In this document: positions 18,801-27,091 of the stretch, piece after piece
Numbering within the stretch: the stretch's first letter is position 1
Layout: each line of letters begins with the position of its first letter
Source: an uncultured Prevotella sp.
Lineage (GTDB): Bacteria; Bacteroidota; Bacteroidia; Bacteroidales; Bacteroidaceae
Length of the DNA: 64,000 bases
NCBI GenBank assembly: GCA_944319935.1
Contig: CALUFM010000001.1
Location: 434,001 to 498,000, forward strand
Direction: 5' to 3'
The notes under the pieces: generated by a model
Databases searched by the model: none
The model's input: only the letters and a program-made list of their open reading frames with translations
Told to the model about the DNA's origin: nothing
Program-made: the position numbers and the translations under genes

Positions 18801-19274
18801 GCCGGCGTCAAGTATCACCGTGCGCTCGTCCAACTTACGGCGCGACACCACAAGTTCGCTCAACGCCTCTGGGCAAGTGACGACATACAAAGCCCCGCCA
18901 GCTTCCCCCAAGGTGGAGCTTGAGGAGGCAGCCAGCAGTCTTCCAAGCACTTCGGTGCGCAGTATCTCGTTGGCAGAGTCACGCTGGCCGTATTTCACCT
19001 GGCGGCGGTAAGACGATGGAAAGAACAACACATCGCGGTTGCCCAACATCTGGGTGAGGTCATGATAGAAATAACCAGCCTCTTCGGCGTCATCCAACAC
19101 GAACAGGCACAGCCGCCCCACGCTTCGCGCCACCGAAGCGAACAGCACGGGCACGGCCGACGCCGACGCCCCACCTATATACGCAGTGTCTACCGACTTG
19201 TCACCAAGCATCTTCGCCAACGCCGCCGACTGCGGCGAATTGGCGTATAAATCCAATACTCCTTGTATATCCAT
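15840..19274 (-). CDS. mfd: Transcription-repair coupling factor
   Basis: This 1144-residue protein follows the full Mfd architecture. It has a UvrB-like N-terminal module (~residues 25-330), a CarD-like RNA-polymerase-interaction domain (~450-510, EVGDYIVHVDFGIGRFAGLV) and an SF2 translocase. Walker A is GDVGFGKTEVA (~610), followed by IIDEEQKFG and SATPIPRTLQFSLMG. The second RecA domain has QMRGRVGRGNRKAF, and a C-terminal TRCF domain closes the protein. It removes RNA polymerase stalled at DNA damage and recruits UvrA. It is a single gene with its own promoter. Confidence 0.98.
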   Translation of the reverse strand: MDIQGVLDLYANSPQSAALAKMLGDKSVDTAYIGGASASAVPVLFASVARSVGRLCLFVLDDAEEAGYFYHDLTQMLGNRDVLFFPSSYRRQVKYGQRDSANEILRTEVLGRLLAASSSSTLGEAGGALYVVTCPEALSELVVSRRKLDERTVILDAGSMHDIVRLGRQLRELGFSEVDYVYEPGQFAVRGSILDVFSFSSEYPFRIDFFGDEIDSIRTFEVQSQLSRDKRERVEIVPEVATLVDEKVPLLRFLPENTVLVMKDFVFCRDKIDQIYRDGFSSQAVKDRLEGLTEMEQQAAMKELKAANSLVSGAQFAADALKFSRVEFGVKPSATPSATLNLDIIPQPLFHKNFDLLARALEDYMLKGYKIYILADSKKQQERLKDIFESREASPDSLHVAAQVAFTPVDKTLHGGFADNSMKACFFTDHQIFDRFHKYSLRSDAARSGKMALTMKELQEMEVGDYIVHVDFGIGRFAGLVRVPSGNSYQEVIRIIYQNNDKVDVSIHSLYKISKYKRRDSETPPRLSTLGTGAWDRLKERTKKKIKDIARDLIKLYAARRHEKGFAFSADNFMQHELEASFMYEDTPDQLKATNDVKADMESPRPMDRLVCGDVGFGKTEVAMRAAFKAACDSKQVAVLVPTTVLAYQHYQTFAKRLKNFPVRVDYLSRARSAKKTREVLADLEAGKIDIIVGTHKLIGKSVKFKDLGLLIIDEEQKFGVATKEKLRKMKTNVDTLTMSATPIPRTLQFSLMGARDMSIIQTPPPNRYPISTEVHTFDKEVIADAINFEMSRNGQVFFVNDRISNLPEIAGLIRKYVPDARVAIGHGQMKPEELEKILMGFINYDYDVLLSTTIVENGIDISNANTIIINDAHRFGLSDLHQMRGRVGRGNRKAFCYLLAPPKSVLTQEARRRLEALETFSELGSGFNLSMQDLDIRGAGNLLGAEQSGFMEDLGYETYQKILNQAVTELKNDEFSEIYEEDMAGGREITGDEFVEDCAIESDLEMYLPDQYVPSSSERMLLYRELDNIKDDAGLQKYRSELEDRFGAVPREGLELMQVVPLRRLGRSLGCEKIMLRQGQMRMQFVSNPMSAYYKSKAFDSVLNYIGRNPRRCNLKEVAGKRMMIVSAVPSVEEAVNVLREIC

Positions 19275-19287
19275 TGTTAACCGGCTG

Positions 19288-19295
19288 CAAAGTTA
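19288..19295 (-). promoter_or_regulatory. -7 promoter element of mfd
   Basis: TAACTTTG on the minus strand, 13 nt upstream of the ATG, so the leader is short. Confidence 0.65.
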
Positions 19296-19414
19296 ATGCT
19301 ATTCAACGGCAATGCAAAACAAAAGCCTGAGAAACGGTTTTTAAATTTCATCGCCGGCCAACCGGAATACGGCTAATTACCGCCTGAAAGCTTTGAGCTT
19401 ACCGTTTTTATCAC

Positions 19415-19422
19415 TAAATTTG
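19415..19422 (+). promoter_or_regulatory. -7 promoter element of the MBL-fold hydrolase
   Basis: TAAATTTG, 33 nt upstream of the chosen ATG at 19456. An in-frame ATG at 19393 lies upstream of the promoter and was rejected. Confidence 0.65.
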
Positions 19423-19455
19423 CGCAAACACTTACAAACCGACAACTTTACGACT

Positions 19456-20313
19456 ATGAAAAAATCGAAAACAACAAAAATCATCACCGCTTCCGCCGCC
19501 GTACTGATGGCCGTATCATGCGGAAACACCAAGACAAACGCGCAACAGGAGGCGGAACACACGACAGACGGTGTGACCGTAATGAAAATCGACACCCTTA
19601 CATTGACGACAATCAGGGACGACGAAGGCGACAAGCGAATGCCCAACTCGCTGTTCTATGGCAAGACTGATTCTGCCAAGGTTGAGCGTCTTTCGCCCGA
19701 TGGCTCGGTGTCGTCGTCAATCAGTTGCTACCTCGTTGAGACTCAGGGCAAGAAGGTGTTGTTCGACACTGGAAACGGAACGGAGCGCGGAGGCATGCTG
19801 CTGAAACGCCTTGACGACATCGGCGTCTCGCCTGAAGACATTGACTTGCTCGTAATCACCCACTTCCACGGCGACCATATCGGCGGCATGACGGAAGGGG
19901 GCAAGCCTGTATTCACACGCGCAGAGGTGTATGTTCCCGAACAGGAATACGCCGCATGGCTGAAAATGAGCAACCAAAACGCCAAAATGGCGATGGACGC
20001 CATGGCGGCCTACGGCGACAGGCTGCACCGCTTCAGCTATTCCGACACGCTGCCGCTCGGCATCAAGCCCATGGCCGCACCGGGCCACACGCCCGGCCAT
20101 ACGGTGTACCAGATGGGGCGGCTGCTCGTAGTCGGCGACCTGATGCATGGCTTCGACCTGCAAATACAGGATTTCGGCATCTGCCCAAGCTTTGACATGA
20201 ACCCGGAGCAGGCCATAGAATCGAGGAAAAAATACGTTGACTACGCACGGGAGAACAAGCTCATAACAGCCGGAATGCACTTCCCTGGCAACGGCATAAA
20301 AGACAAGTTGTAA
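19456..20313 (+). CDS. MBL-fold metallo-hydrolase, lipoprotein
   Basis: This 285-residue protein has a lipoprotein signal (AVSCGN, Cys22) and a metallo-beta-lactamase fold. The zinc motif HFHGDHIGG (HxHxDH), the later GHTPGHTVYQ and the VGDLMHG aspartate are all present. The overall layout resembles lactonase-like members of the superfamily (SCYLVETQGKKVLFDTGNG). The substrate is unknown. As a lipoprotein it would act in the periplasm or at the outer membrane, so an ordinary cytoplasmic glyoxalase role is unlikely. Confidence 0.88.
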   Translation: MKKSKTTKIITASAAVLMAVSCGNTKTNAQQEAEHTTDGVTVMKIDTLTLTTIRDDEGDKRMPNSLFYGKTDSAKVERLSPDGSVSSSISCYLVETQGKKVLFDTGNGTERGGMLLKRLDDIGVSPEDIDLLVITHFHGDHIGGMTEGGKPVFTRAEVYVPEQEYAAWLKMSNQNAKMAMDAMAAYGDRLHRFSYSDTLPLGIKPMAAPGHTPGHTVYQMGRLLVVGDLMHGFDLQIQDFGICPSFDMNPEQAIESRKKYVDYARENKLITAGMHFPGNGIKDKL

Positions 20314-20324
20314 ACCGTCATGCC

Positions 20325-20425
20325 AGGCATCTGCAACCCATTGACAGCCAGCGGGTTTGCGACAGGCCATGTTTTACTTCGCAAAAGGGCGTCTTTCGCA
20401 CGATGAAAGACGCCCTTTTGCATCG
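20325..20425. repeat. Family 1 repeat (copy d) with leader and perfect hairpin
   Basis: A leader related to CAACCCATTGACAGCCAG with GTTTGC (20335-20360) precedes a perfect 17-bp stem (arm GCAAAAGGGCGTCTTTC, 20382-20421). It lies in the 339-bp gap between the MBL gene and the glycosyltransferase. The rest of that gap (20426-20625) shows no feature apart from the promoter at 20631. Confidence 0.75.
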
Positions 20426-20630
20426 CATTTAGCCATGTCTCGGGCACGGGCGACATATGGCTGAAATGACGACCACCTATATGGCAGCAGAAATCAGGGG
20501 CTTTCAGCCGCTCCGCATGACGCCTTCAGAACCAATGCAAACACGCAGCCTTACGGCCGGATAACGGCAAAAAACAGCACGGGCGAATAAAATTATAGCC
20601 TCAACCTGCCGCGTTTTGACATAAAAGCAT

Positions 20631-20638
20631 TAATTTTG
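20631..20638 (+). promoter_or_regulatory. -7 promoter element of the GT2 gene
   Basis: TAATTTTG with TTTTGAC about 18 nt upstream; ATG at 20653. Confidence 0.7.
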
Positions 20639-20652
20639 CAGATAACTATATC

Positions 20653-21423
20653 ATGTCAACATATACGGCAGAAATGAACAAAAGCGACAGCATTGTAATA
20701 ATCCCCACTTACAACGAGAAAGAAAACATCGAGAAAATCATACGCGCGGTGTTCTCGTTGGAAAAGTGCTTCCACATCCTCGTGATTGACGACGGTTCGC
20801 CCGACGGCACCGCAGCCATAGTGCATGACCTCATGGACAAAGAGTTTGGCGACCGCCTGTTCATCATCGAGCGCAGCGGCAAGCTGGGGTTGGGCACAGC
20901 CTACATAACAGGGTTCAAATGGTCATTGGAACATGAATATGAATACATATTCGAAATGGACGCCGACTTCAGCCACGACCCCAACGACCTGCCACGCCTA
21001 TACGCCGCATGCCACGACGAGGGGTACGACTTGGCCATAGGCTCACGCTACGTAAGCGGCGTGAACGTTGTCAACTGGCCCATAGGGCGTGTGCTGATGA
21101 GTTATTTCGCATCGCAGTACGTGAGGTTCGTAACAGGGTTCAAAGTGCATGACACCACGGCAGGCTTCAAGTGTTACCGCCGCCGCGTGCTTGAGACCAT
21201 CGAGCTTGACAAAATCCGTTTCAAGGGTTACGGCTTCCAAATCGAGATGAAGTACACGGCTTACAAGATTGGCTTCAAGATAAAGGAAGTGCCGGTGATT
21301 TTCGTAAACCGCCGCGAAGGAGTGTCGAAAATGAGCGGCGGCATCTTCGGCGAAGCCTTTTTCGGCGTAATGCGCCTGCGTTGGGACGGATGGACAAGGA
21401 AGTACCCACGTATTAATCCGTAA
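20653..21423 (+). CDS. Polyprenyl-phosphate mannose synthase-like glycosyltransferase (GT2)
   Basis: This 256-residue protein has the N-terminal IVIIPTYNEKENIE of DPM1-type enzymes and a DDGSPDGT nucleotide-sugar site. It also has the metal-binding EMDADFSHDP and GSRYVSG. No C-terminal membrane segments are present, so it is the short soluble type. Such enzymes transfer mannose or another hexose to polyprenyl phosphate at the cytoplasmic face of the inner membrane. The product feeds protein O-glycosylation or glycan modification. A later Met at 20674 is also possible as start. Confidence 0.9.
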   Translation: MSTYTAEMNKSDSIVIIPTYNEKENIEKIIRAVFSLEKCFHILVIDDGSPDGTAAIVHDLMDKEFGDRLFIIERSGKLGLGTAYITGFKWSLEHEYEYIFEMDADFSHDPNDLPRLYAACHDEGYDLAIGSRYVSGVNVVNWPIGRVLMSYFASQYVRFVTGFKVHDTTAGFKCYRRRVLETIELDKIRFKGYGFQIEMKYTAYKIGFKIKEVPVIFVNRREGVSKMSGGIFGEAFFGVMRLRWDGWTRKYPRINP

Positions 21424-21630
21424 TTCACAATTCAAGATTCATAATCGGCGCGTGTGCCATTAAGGCCTAAAGTGCCAGTCATGAATGCCGTGATTGTGAA
21501 TAATGGATAATGTAAGATACTGCAAACTCAACTCGTCGCCATGTTGGAAATCCGCACCTTATATAATAAATCGCTTTTTGTGGATGGGTCAGAGGTGTAT
21601 GCCTGAATCATGAATTATGAATTGTCAATT
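21424..21630. other. AT-rich low-complexity gap between the GT2 gene and plsC
   Basis: TTCATAATTCATAATTC-like words occur in both orientations: AATTCACAATTCAAGATTC near 21422 and ATGAATTATGAATTGTC near 21610. If translated from 21610 they would add a spurious peptide (MNYELSI) to the next protein. Confidence 0.5.
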
Positions 21631-22365
21631 ATGAATTATATTTACCGTCTTTACCAAATCGTCATCGCCCTGCCGATAATCCTTGTGCTTACGCTGCTCA
21701 CGGCAATAACAACAAGCGTGGGATGCATCCTCGGCAACGGGCACTTCTGGGGCTATTATCCACCCGTGATATGGTCAACGTGGGTTCTGAAAGTGCTGTT
21801 CTTGCCAGTAAAAGTCATTGGGCGCGAGAACCTGAAGCATGGTGAGTCATACGTGTTCGTGGCCAACCACCAAGGCGCGTTTGACATATTCCTCATCTTC
21901 GGTCACCTGCACCGCAACTTCAAGTGGATGATGAAGCGCGAACTGCGCAAAATCCCATTCGTGGGATACGCCTGCGAGAAGTCCCACCACATATTCGTTG
22001 ACCGCCGCAACCCTGGTGTGATGAAAGCCACTTACGACCAGGCGCGCCGCACCTTGAGGAACGGCATGAGCGTTGTCGTGTTTCCCGAAGGCTCACGCAC
22101 ATACACCGGCCGCATGGGCAAGTTCAAGCGTGGCGCGTATGTACTGGCCGACGAGCTGCAATTGCCCGTGGTGCCGCTGACCATCAACGGGTCGTTCGAT
22201 GTCATGCCGCGCACAAGCAAATGGTATTGGGTACACAGGCGCAAGCTCACGCTTACCATACACGCGCCAATCTACCCGCAGTCACAAGGCGCGGACAACG
22301 TGAACAGATTGATGGAAGAAAGCTACAAGGCAATACATTCAAAGCTTGCGCCTGAATATCAATAG
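21631..22365 (+). CDS. plsC: 1-acyl-sn-glycerol-3-phosphate acyltransferase (PlsC family)
   Basis: This 244-residue protein has an N-terminal membrane anchor and the acyltransferase signature NHQGAFD (His80-x4-Asp85). The substrate-binding FPEGSRTYTG and the VPLTINGS segment follow. It makes phosphatidic acid from lysophosphatidic acid at the inner membrane. Small Bacteroidales paralogues may instead acylate ornithine or other lipids. The start at 21631 was preferred over 21610 because the first seven codons there come from a repetitive AT-rich word. Confidence 0.88.
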   Translation: MNYIYRLYQIVIALPIILVLTLLTAITTSVGCILGNGHFWGYYPPVIWSTWVLKVLFLPVKVIGRENLKHGESYVFVANHQGAFDIFLIFGHLHRNFKWMMKRELRKIPFVGYACEKSHHIFVDRRNPGVMKATYDQARRTLRNGMSVVVFPEGSRTYTGRMGKFKRGAYVLADELQLPVVPLTINGSFDVMPRTSKWYWVHRRKLTLTIHAPIYPQSQGADNVNRLMEESYKAIHSKLAPEYQ

Positions 22366-22374
22366 ATAAACAGT

Positions 22375-22457
22375 CAGCATAAAAGCAGACGGGGAGAGTT
22401 GCGTTATTGGTTTATTTACTCCAACCACCGCAACTCTCCCCGTCTGTTTTTATGCTG
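22375..22457. terminator. Very long bidirectional hairpin between plsC and the phosphoesterase
   Basis: Arms 22375-22403 and 22429-22457 match at 28 of 29 positions. The 25-nt loop contains a small TTGG/CCAA pairing. The right arm carries TTTTT and the left arm AAAA, giving U-runs for both directions. Confidence 0.85.
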
Positions 22458-22465
22458 CAATCCGC

Positions 22466-23635
22466 CTATTTTTTACGGTGCAAAGTTATTACGACAATCT
22501 CATTGTTCGCCCCAAGCCTGAAAGGAATGAATCCGCCCATGCCGGCTGACACGTTGATGGCGCGCGCGCCTTCATGATACATGCCGTCCCATTCCGTATA
22601 AGAAAACGCCGCTGGCGACCATCCGAACACTTTCATCTGCCCCGCATGCGTGTGTCCGCTGAGCGTAAGCTGCGCCTTGCAACCAGGAAGGATGGTGCGC
22701 CGCCATGAAGAAGGGTCATGCTGAAGCATCAAAACGAATGCTCCATTGCCTACTCCCGTAAGCGTCTTGCCAATGTTACCTTTCTGCGGATGGGGCGGAC
22801 GACCGTCGTTTTCCATTCCGGCGACCACTATGGAGTCCGCCCCGCGCCGTATAACACGGTTCTCATTGAGCAGCAAATCCCATCCCATTTGACGCTCGAG
22901 ACTTACCAACTCACGTTCATTGGCAACTTTTACAGCCGGACTTTCTTCTACATACTCTGAATAATCATGATTGCCAAGAACAGAAAACACCCCGTCTTTA
23001 GCCCTTATGCTGCCAAGCTTTCCCATGAACTGATACAGTTCTTTCGGCTCCATGTTCTGCAAGTCGCCTGTAAATGCCACCATGTCTGCCTTCTGGGCAT
23101 TGATGCTGTCAACCACACGGCCAAGCAAGTCGGCATACTCAGCACCGTATGTACCCACATGCGCGTCAGTGAAATGCACAATCCTGTAACCGTCGAAAGC
23201 CTCTGGCAGGTCGGCGGAATAATAATCCACATGCTTGACTTCAAACTTGTTAAAGCCCAATGTACCGCCATACACCACGCCAATTATGAAGGCAAGGCCA
23301 AGAACAAGCCCCACAAGGTTGCCCCAGTTGTTGCGCGTATGGTGGTAACGGCAATGCGCCCAACCTAAAAATGAACACAATGCGAACAGGAATTTCGGTA
23401 TTATCACCACGCCGAGAAGCAGCAAATACACGTGCAACACCAACAAGTCGTCAGGCGCGAAGTTACGTGTCGTGGCAAGAATGATGGTATAGACGAACAT
23501 GAACGCCCCCGGAATCCACCACAACACACGCTGCCACCAAAGGTAACGGGTGCGTTTACGGAGAAAGCGGCGGTCGAGATAAAGGTCCGGAAGAGTAATG
23601 AGCAAAATCAAATATATGAAAATACGTGCTATCAT
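22466..23635 (-). CDS. Membrane-anchored calcineurin-like metallophosphoesterase
   Basis: This 389-residue protein has several membrane helices in the first ~135 residues and a metallophosphoesterase domain after them. The metal motifs are FTDAHVGTYG, FTGDLQN, GNHDYSEY, LQHDPSSW and LSGHTHAGQ, in the order expected for the family. This form resembles YkuE/YaeI-type enzymes that act on lipid-linked or membrane substrates, for example UDP-diacylglucosamine-like compounds. The actual substrate is not known. It may be transcribed with pyrC, whose stop lies 100 bp upstream. Confidence 0.9.
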   Translation of the reverse strand: MIARIFIYLILLITLPDLYLDRRFLRKRTRYLWWQRVLWWIPGAFMFVYTIILATTRNFAPDDLLVLHVYLLLLGVVIIPKFLFALCSFLGWAHCRYHHTRNNWGNLVGLVLGLAFIIGVVYGGTLGFNKFEVKHVDYYSADLPEAFDGYRIVHFTDAHVGTYGAEYADLLGRVVDSINAQKADMVAFTGDLQNMEPKELYQFMGKLGSIRAKDGVFSVLGNHDYSEYVEESPAVKVANERELVSLERQMGWDLLLNENRVIRRGADSIVVAGMENDGRPPHPQKGNIGKTLTGVGNGAFVLMLQHDPSSWRRTILPGCKAQLTLSGHTHAGQMKVFGWSPAAFSYTEWDGMYHEGARAINVSAGMGGFIPFRLGANNEIVVITLHRKK

Positions 23636-23735
23636 TTGTCTTTGTTGTTATCGGAACTTGATATAATAAGACTTAAAGTAGATGCTAAAATATGTGTTCC
23701 TTTCTCTCCACATTATCAGCATTTCACCCAATCCA

Positions 23736-25070
23736 TCATCTAAAACGGATTTCCTCGCCACGGCAAGAAGCGTCAAAGCGGCCATTGTCAAACACATGAC
23801 GACCGTTACAGAAAGTATGCACAACGCGCCAATTGAACGTCCGTCCTTCAAGCGGCGACCATCCGCACTTGCTCTGTATGCAGTCTGCCGTCACTGTCCA
23901 AGGGTCGTTTGGACGCACAATCACCAAGTCAGCCTTGTATCCTTTACGGATAAACCCACGCCAATTTACATCGAACAGCATAGCCGGCTGGTGGCACATA
24001 AGCTCGACTACACGCTCTATGGTCAACAAACCATCGTCAACAAGCCCAAGCATAGCGACAAGTGAGAACTGCACCATTGGCATTCCTGACGCCGCACGAC
24101 AACATCCGCCCTGCTTCTCAGCCAACAGATGCGGCGCATGGTCTGTCCCGACAACGGCTATCCTGCCGTCAGTCAAGGCACGGCGCAACGCCTCACGGTC
24201 AGCTTCAGACTTCACCGCTGGGTTGCATTTGATACGCGCCCCAAGGCGAATATAGTCTTCATCTGTGAAAAGAAGATGGGCTATGACAGCCTCGGCGGTT
24301 ATCTTCGGCATGGCATCTGTCCATGGGCCAAACAACGAAAGCTCACGAGCCGTAGTGACATGGGCGACATGCAAACGCGCATCATGCCGCCTCGCAAGCC
24401 TCACAGCCAACTCTGTCGAACGGCAACACGCCTCTTCGCTACGAATTTCCGGATGATGTTCAACGGCCGGGTCGTCGCCATATTCTGCCTTGGCCTTGCG
24501 CATATTGTCATTTATTATGCCCGTATCCTCGCAATGAGCCATCACCGGAACAGGTGCTGTCGAAAAGATTTTTTCCAACGCTTCGGCACGGTCAACAAGC
24601 ATGTTGCCCGTTGACGACCCCATGAACAGCTTTATGCCAGGTATGCGGTGGACATCCAACTGCGTGAAAAGGTCGGCGTTCGTGTTTGTCGCACCAAAGA
24701 AAAAAGAATAATTCACATGACTTTCACGCGCGGCAAGGGCGAACTTTTCATCCAACGCTTCAAGTGAAGTAGTCTGAGGAACGGTGTTAGGCATATCGAA
24801 AAACGACGTAACCCCACCGTAAGCCGCAGCCCTGCTTTCACTCTCAATGTCGGCTTTCGCTGTCATGCCCGGCTCGCGGAAATGTACATGGTCATCTATA
24901 ACACCAGGCAAAACAAAACACCCCGTGGCATCGACAACGGTATCGAAATGCCCGCGAGGTGTGTCATCGCCTTGCAAAATATCTTCTATACAATCGCCGT
25001 CAACGGCAATCGAACCTTCAAACGCCCTACCCTCGTTTACGATTGTGGCGTGTTTTACAAGTAATCTCAT
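23736..25070 (-). CDS. pyrC: Dihydroorotase
   Basis: This 444-residue amidohydrolase has the zinc motif DDHVHFREPGMTAKAD and the PNTVPQT loop. Further metal ligands are in VMAHCED and LHVAHVTTA, and the catalytic aspartate is in VGTDHAPH. It closes carbamoyl-aspartate to dihydroorotate in pyrimidine synthesis in the cytoplasm. The close match to metal-ligand spacing supports an active enzyme rather than a PyrX-type paralogue. Its start lies 30 bp after the stop of the DUF4369 lipoprotein gene, so the two form one unit. Confidence 0.93.
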   Translation of the reverse strand: MRLLVKHATIVNEGRAFEGSIAVDGDCIEDILQGDDTPRGHFDTVVDATGCFVLPGVIDDHVHFREPGMTAKADIESESRAAAYGGVTSFFDMPNTVPQTTSLEALDEKFALAARESHVNYSFFFGATNTNADLFTQLDVHRIPGIKLFMGSSTGNMLVDRAEALEKIFSTAPVPVMAHCEDTGIINDNMRKAKAEYGDDPAVEHHPEIRSEEACCRSTELAVRLARRHDARLHVAHVTTARELSLFGPWTDAMPKITAEAVIAHLLFTDEDYIRLGARIKCNPAVKSEADREALRRALTDGRIAVVGTDHAPHLLAEKQGGCCRAASGMPMVQFSLVAMLGLVDDGLLTIERVVELMCHQPAMLFDVNWRGFIRKGYKADLVIVRPNDPWTVTADCIQSKCGWSPLEGRTFNWRVVHTFCNGRHVFDNGRFDASCRGEEIRFR

Positions 25071-25100
25071 ATAAGGAAAGCTTTTCTTTCAAAGCAGGTT

Positions 25101-25916
25101 TCAGTCGGCATTGCCGCCATTGTCGGCTATGGTGTCACCGCCTAACACGCCTGGTGCAGCCAATTCGTTAGGCGTTGGCACGTCAGACGACGGTGCGCTC
25201 ACACTTCCAGGAGTTGCCGTACCATTCATTATGGCCTCGTTTTGTTGTGCTTTTTGATAATAATCGCTTACATACGGGTCGCTTTTGAACTTATCCGTAG
25301 CCTTGCTCATGATGTCTTCCACCCACGGGGAAAGCTCCGGGTAACGATGGTTGACGGTTATCATGAAGAAAACCCCAGGGCCAAGAACATTGTCAAAGTT
25401 GTCAACAATGAACGAAGTTACCAGCTTATCCTCCCGTTGGCTTATCTGCCCGGCCTTTTCTGCCAGATGCATATTGACGGCGTTGAGGTCCTTCCCGTCC
25501 ATTATGGCTTGGCTCTGCAAGTGCCCAAGTTCGTTATACTCGTTTTCCAACTGCTTGTATTTCTCCAAGAAACCAAACAATTTCTCGTTCAACGGAGTGC
25601 CGCTGACCTTTTGTTGGGTATTGTCTATGTTTATGACTATATTCCCGCTTTCAAGCACTATCGGCATTATCACCTCGTCGTCCATGAACAGCAAGGCCAT
25701 CTTCGCGGAGTCCAAAGTCCCGCAAAAGTTGAATTCGCCATGCACAATGTCGCACGAGTCTATGGCTTTCAAGTCCGAATTGTCATACGCCCTGAGGAAA
25801 AGCATGCGTCCGTCAAGCGTTGGCACGCTTGAAGTGCCTTGTATGTTATACGTGTCCGCACATGAAGTAAGTGCCAATAAGGCAAACAATGCGTAAAAAA
25901 GTCTTATCATAAACAT
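25101..25916 (-). CDS. DUF4369 domain lipoprotein
   Basis: This 271-residue protein has a lipoprotein signal (LALTSC, Cys19). The N-terminal ~110 residues are beta-rich and match the DUF4369 pattern (GRMLFLRAYDNSDLKAIDS, FCGTLDSAKMALLFMDD). A helical middle part follows, and the Ser/Pro/Gly-rich tail is likely disordered. DUF4369 often precedes a thioredoxin-like domain in Bacteroidales, but no CxxC is present here. Met3 (25910) is an alternative start. Its promoter is at 25933. The function is unknown. Confidence 0.78.
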   Translation of the reverse strand: MFMIRLFYALFALLALTSCADTYNIQGTSSVPTLDGRMLFLRAYDNSDLKAIDSCDIVHGEFNFCGTLDSAKMALLFMDDEVIMPIVLESGNIVINIDNTQQKVSGTPLNEKLFGFLEKYKQLENEYNELGHLQSQAIMDGKDLNAVNMHLAEKAGQISQREDKLVTSFIVDNFDNVLGPGVFFMITVNHRYPELSPWVEDIMSKATDKFKSDPYVSDYYQKAQQNEAIMNGTATPGSVSAPSSDVPTPNELAAPGVLGGDTIADNGGNAD

Positions 25917-25932
25917 GTCTTATAAACTGGCA

Positions 25933-25940
25933 CAAATGTA
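25933..25940 (-). promoter_or_regulatory. -7 promoter element of the DUF4369-pyrC unit
   Basis: TACATTTG on the minus strand, 17 nt before the ATG at 25916. Confidence 0.65.
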
Positions 25941-26082
25941 CAACCTATTATCGATGTACGGAAAAAAATTTATGCAATTTAAAACAAATGCGCCGCCTTT
26001 TATAGTTTTTTGAGGGAATATTTTTCAATCGGCAAGCTACAAATTGGAAGTAGACAAAACGAAAGCGGGCAAACCGTTCAAG

Positions 26083-26538
26083 CTATTGCCCACTTTTGTC
26101 CTCTTCTTTCTTCAACTCATGCGATATGCGGTGAGTTGCGTAAATCTCGATTATCGCCGCCGCAAGCAACAACACCACCCAATTGTTTTGCACGTATATC
26201 ACATAATTGTTATATCCGTTCAGGCCGTATGGCTGGAACAGCGGCAACAGGAAATGGAACGCGTCTTCAAGCATAAGCACAGCCGAAAGGATGAAAAACA
26301 CGTCGCCCACGGACAGGATTCTGCGCAAACGGCGCAACGTGAAGTTGCGTCCTTCGTACGTCTGCCGCAACTGCATTGAGGCGAAAGCCACCGCACCGAC
26401 TGCAAATACCACGGCCCCTACAGCGAAAGCCGACGGACTGTCATTAAGATTGCCGGCCATGTTAAGCCCAGCACCGACCACCATCAGCACCGCCCCGGCA
26501 AGAAATATGATTGTCTGTAATTTACTCAGTTGTTTCAT
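26083..26538 (-). CDS. Four-helix inner-membrane protein, unknown function
   Basis: This 151-residue protein has four hydrophobic segments: IIFLAGAVLMVVGAGLNMAG, AVGAVVFAVGAVAFASM, GDVFFILSAVLMLEDAF and NWVVLLLAAAIIEIYATH. A charged C-terminal tail (KKEEDKSGQ) follows. The chosen start overlaps the end of the FtsB-like gene by 17 bp; a start at 26565 would overlap it by 44 bp. Tight coupling suggests translation together with the division protein. I do not recognise a named family. Confidence 0.75.
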   Translation of the reverse strand: MKQLSKLQTIIFLAGAVLMVVGAGLNMAGNLNDSPSAFAVGAVVFAVGAVAFASMQLRQTYEGRNFTLRRLRRILSVGDVFFILSAVLMLEDAFHFLLPLFQPYGLNGYNNYVIYVQNNWVVLLLAAAIIEIYATHRISHELKKEEDKSGQ

Positions 26539-26857
26539 TTCCACTTGTTTCTGTTTTCCTGTCATCGCTCAACACGAATATGTCTTCGTCTTCAGCCTTC
26601 ATAAAATATCGTTCACGCGCAATCTTCGTTATGGCCTTCGGGTTGCGTTGAAGCTCTTTCAGCGTGTGTTCGTCCTGCTCATACTGCATGTTGTAAGCGT
26701 CAATCTCGGCTTGCATCTCACGCACGAGCATACGGTTCTGCACATGCTTCAAGATGCTGTTCTCACCTACAAAACCGATGATTACGACTCCCAACACCGA
26801 GACTATCAGGTATTTCTTGCGCCCGATGAAGTATAATATTGGATAAATGCGACTCAT
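26522..26857 (-). CDS. FtsB/DivIC family septum formation initiator
   Basis: This 111-residue protein has a short cytoplasmic start, one membrane segment (YLIVSVLGVVIIGFVGE) and a periplasmic coiled coil (RMLVREMQAEIDAYNMQYEQ). The family motif IARERYFMKAEDEDIFVL follows near the C-terminus. FtsB/DivIC proteins link FtsL and FtsQ in the divisome. The start at 26857 was chosen because a TATCTTTG promoter lies at 26878-26885; a longer open frame to 27016 extends upstream of that promoter. Confidence 0.88.
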   Translation of the reverse strand: MSRIYPILYFIGRKKYLIVSVLGVVIIGFVGENSILKHVQNRMLVREMQAEIDAYNMQYEQDEHTLKELQRNPKAITKIARERYFMKAEDEDIFVLSDDRKTETSGNETTE

Positions 26858-26877
26858 TTGCCGTTTGATTTTGAATG

Positions 26878-26885
26878 CAAAGATA
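26878..26885 (-). promoter_or_regulatory. -7 promoter element of the FtsB-like gene
   Basis: TATCTTTG on the minus strand, 20 nt upstream of the ATG at 26857. Confidence 0.7.
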
Positions 26886-27091
26886 GTGCAAGTTGAGAAA
26901 AAAGCAAAATAAAAACATGAGAAAGAAACGATTAATTCATATTCTACATGTATGCCCCACGTGCCCGTAAGACAGACAACCGTTACCTTTCCAACTGCAC
27001 AATGACAGCCCCGCAAGGCTGCTCCTGCGGCAGACTTGCATGCGCAACGACCAAAATCAGGACAAGACCAACGCGACTTAACACAACCGCA

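Noticed and set aside
21610..21630. Start of plsC at 21610
   Set aside because: The seven extra codons derive from a repeated ATGAATTATGAATTG-type word rather than from conserved protein sequence.
26858..27016. N-terminal extension of the FtsB-like protein
   Set aside because: The extra residues lie upstream of a good TATCTTTG promoter and resemble no FtsB/DivIC start.
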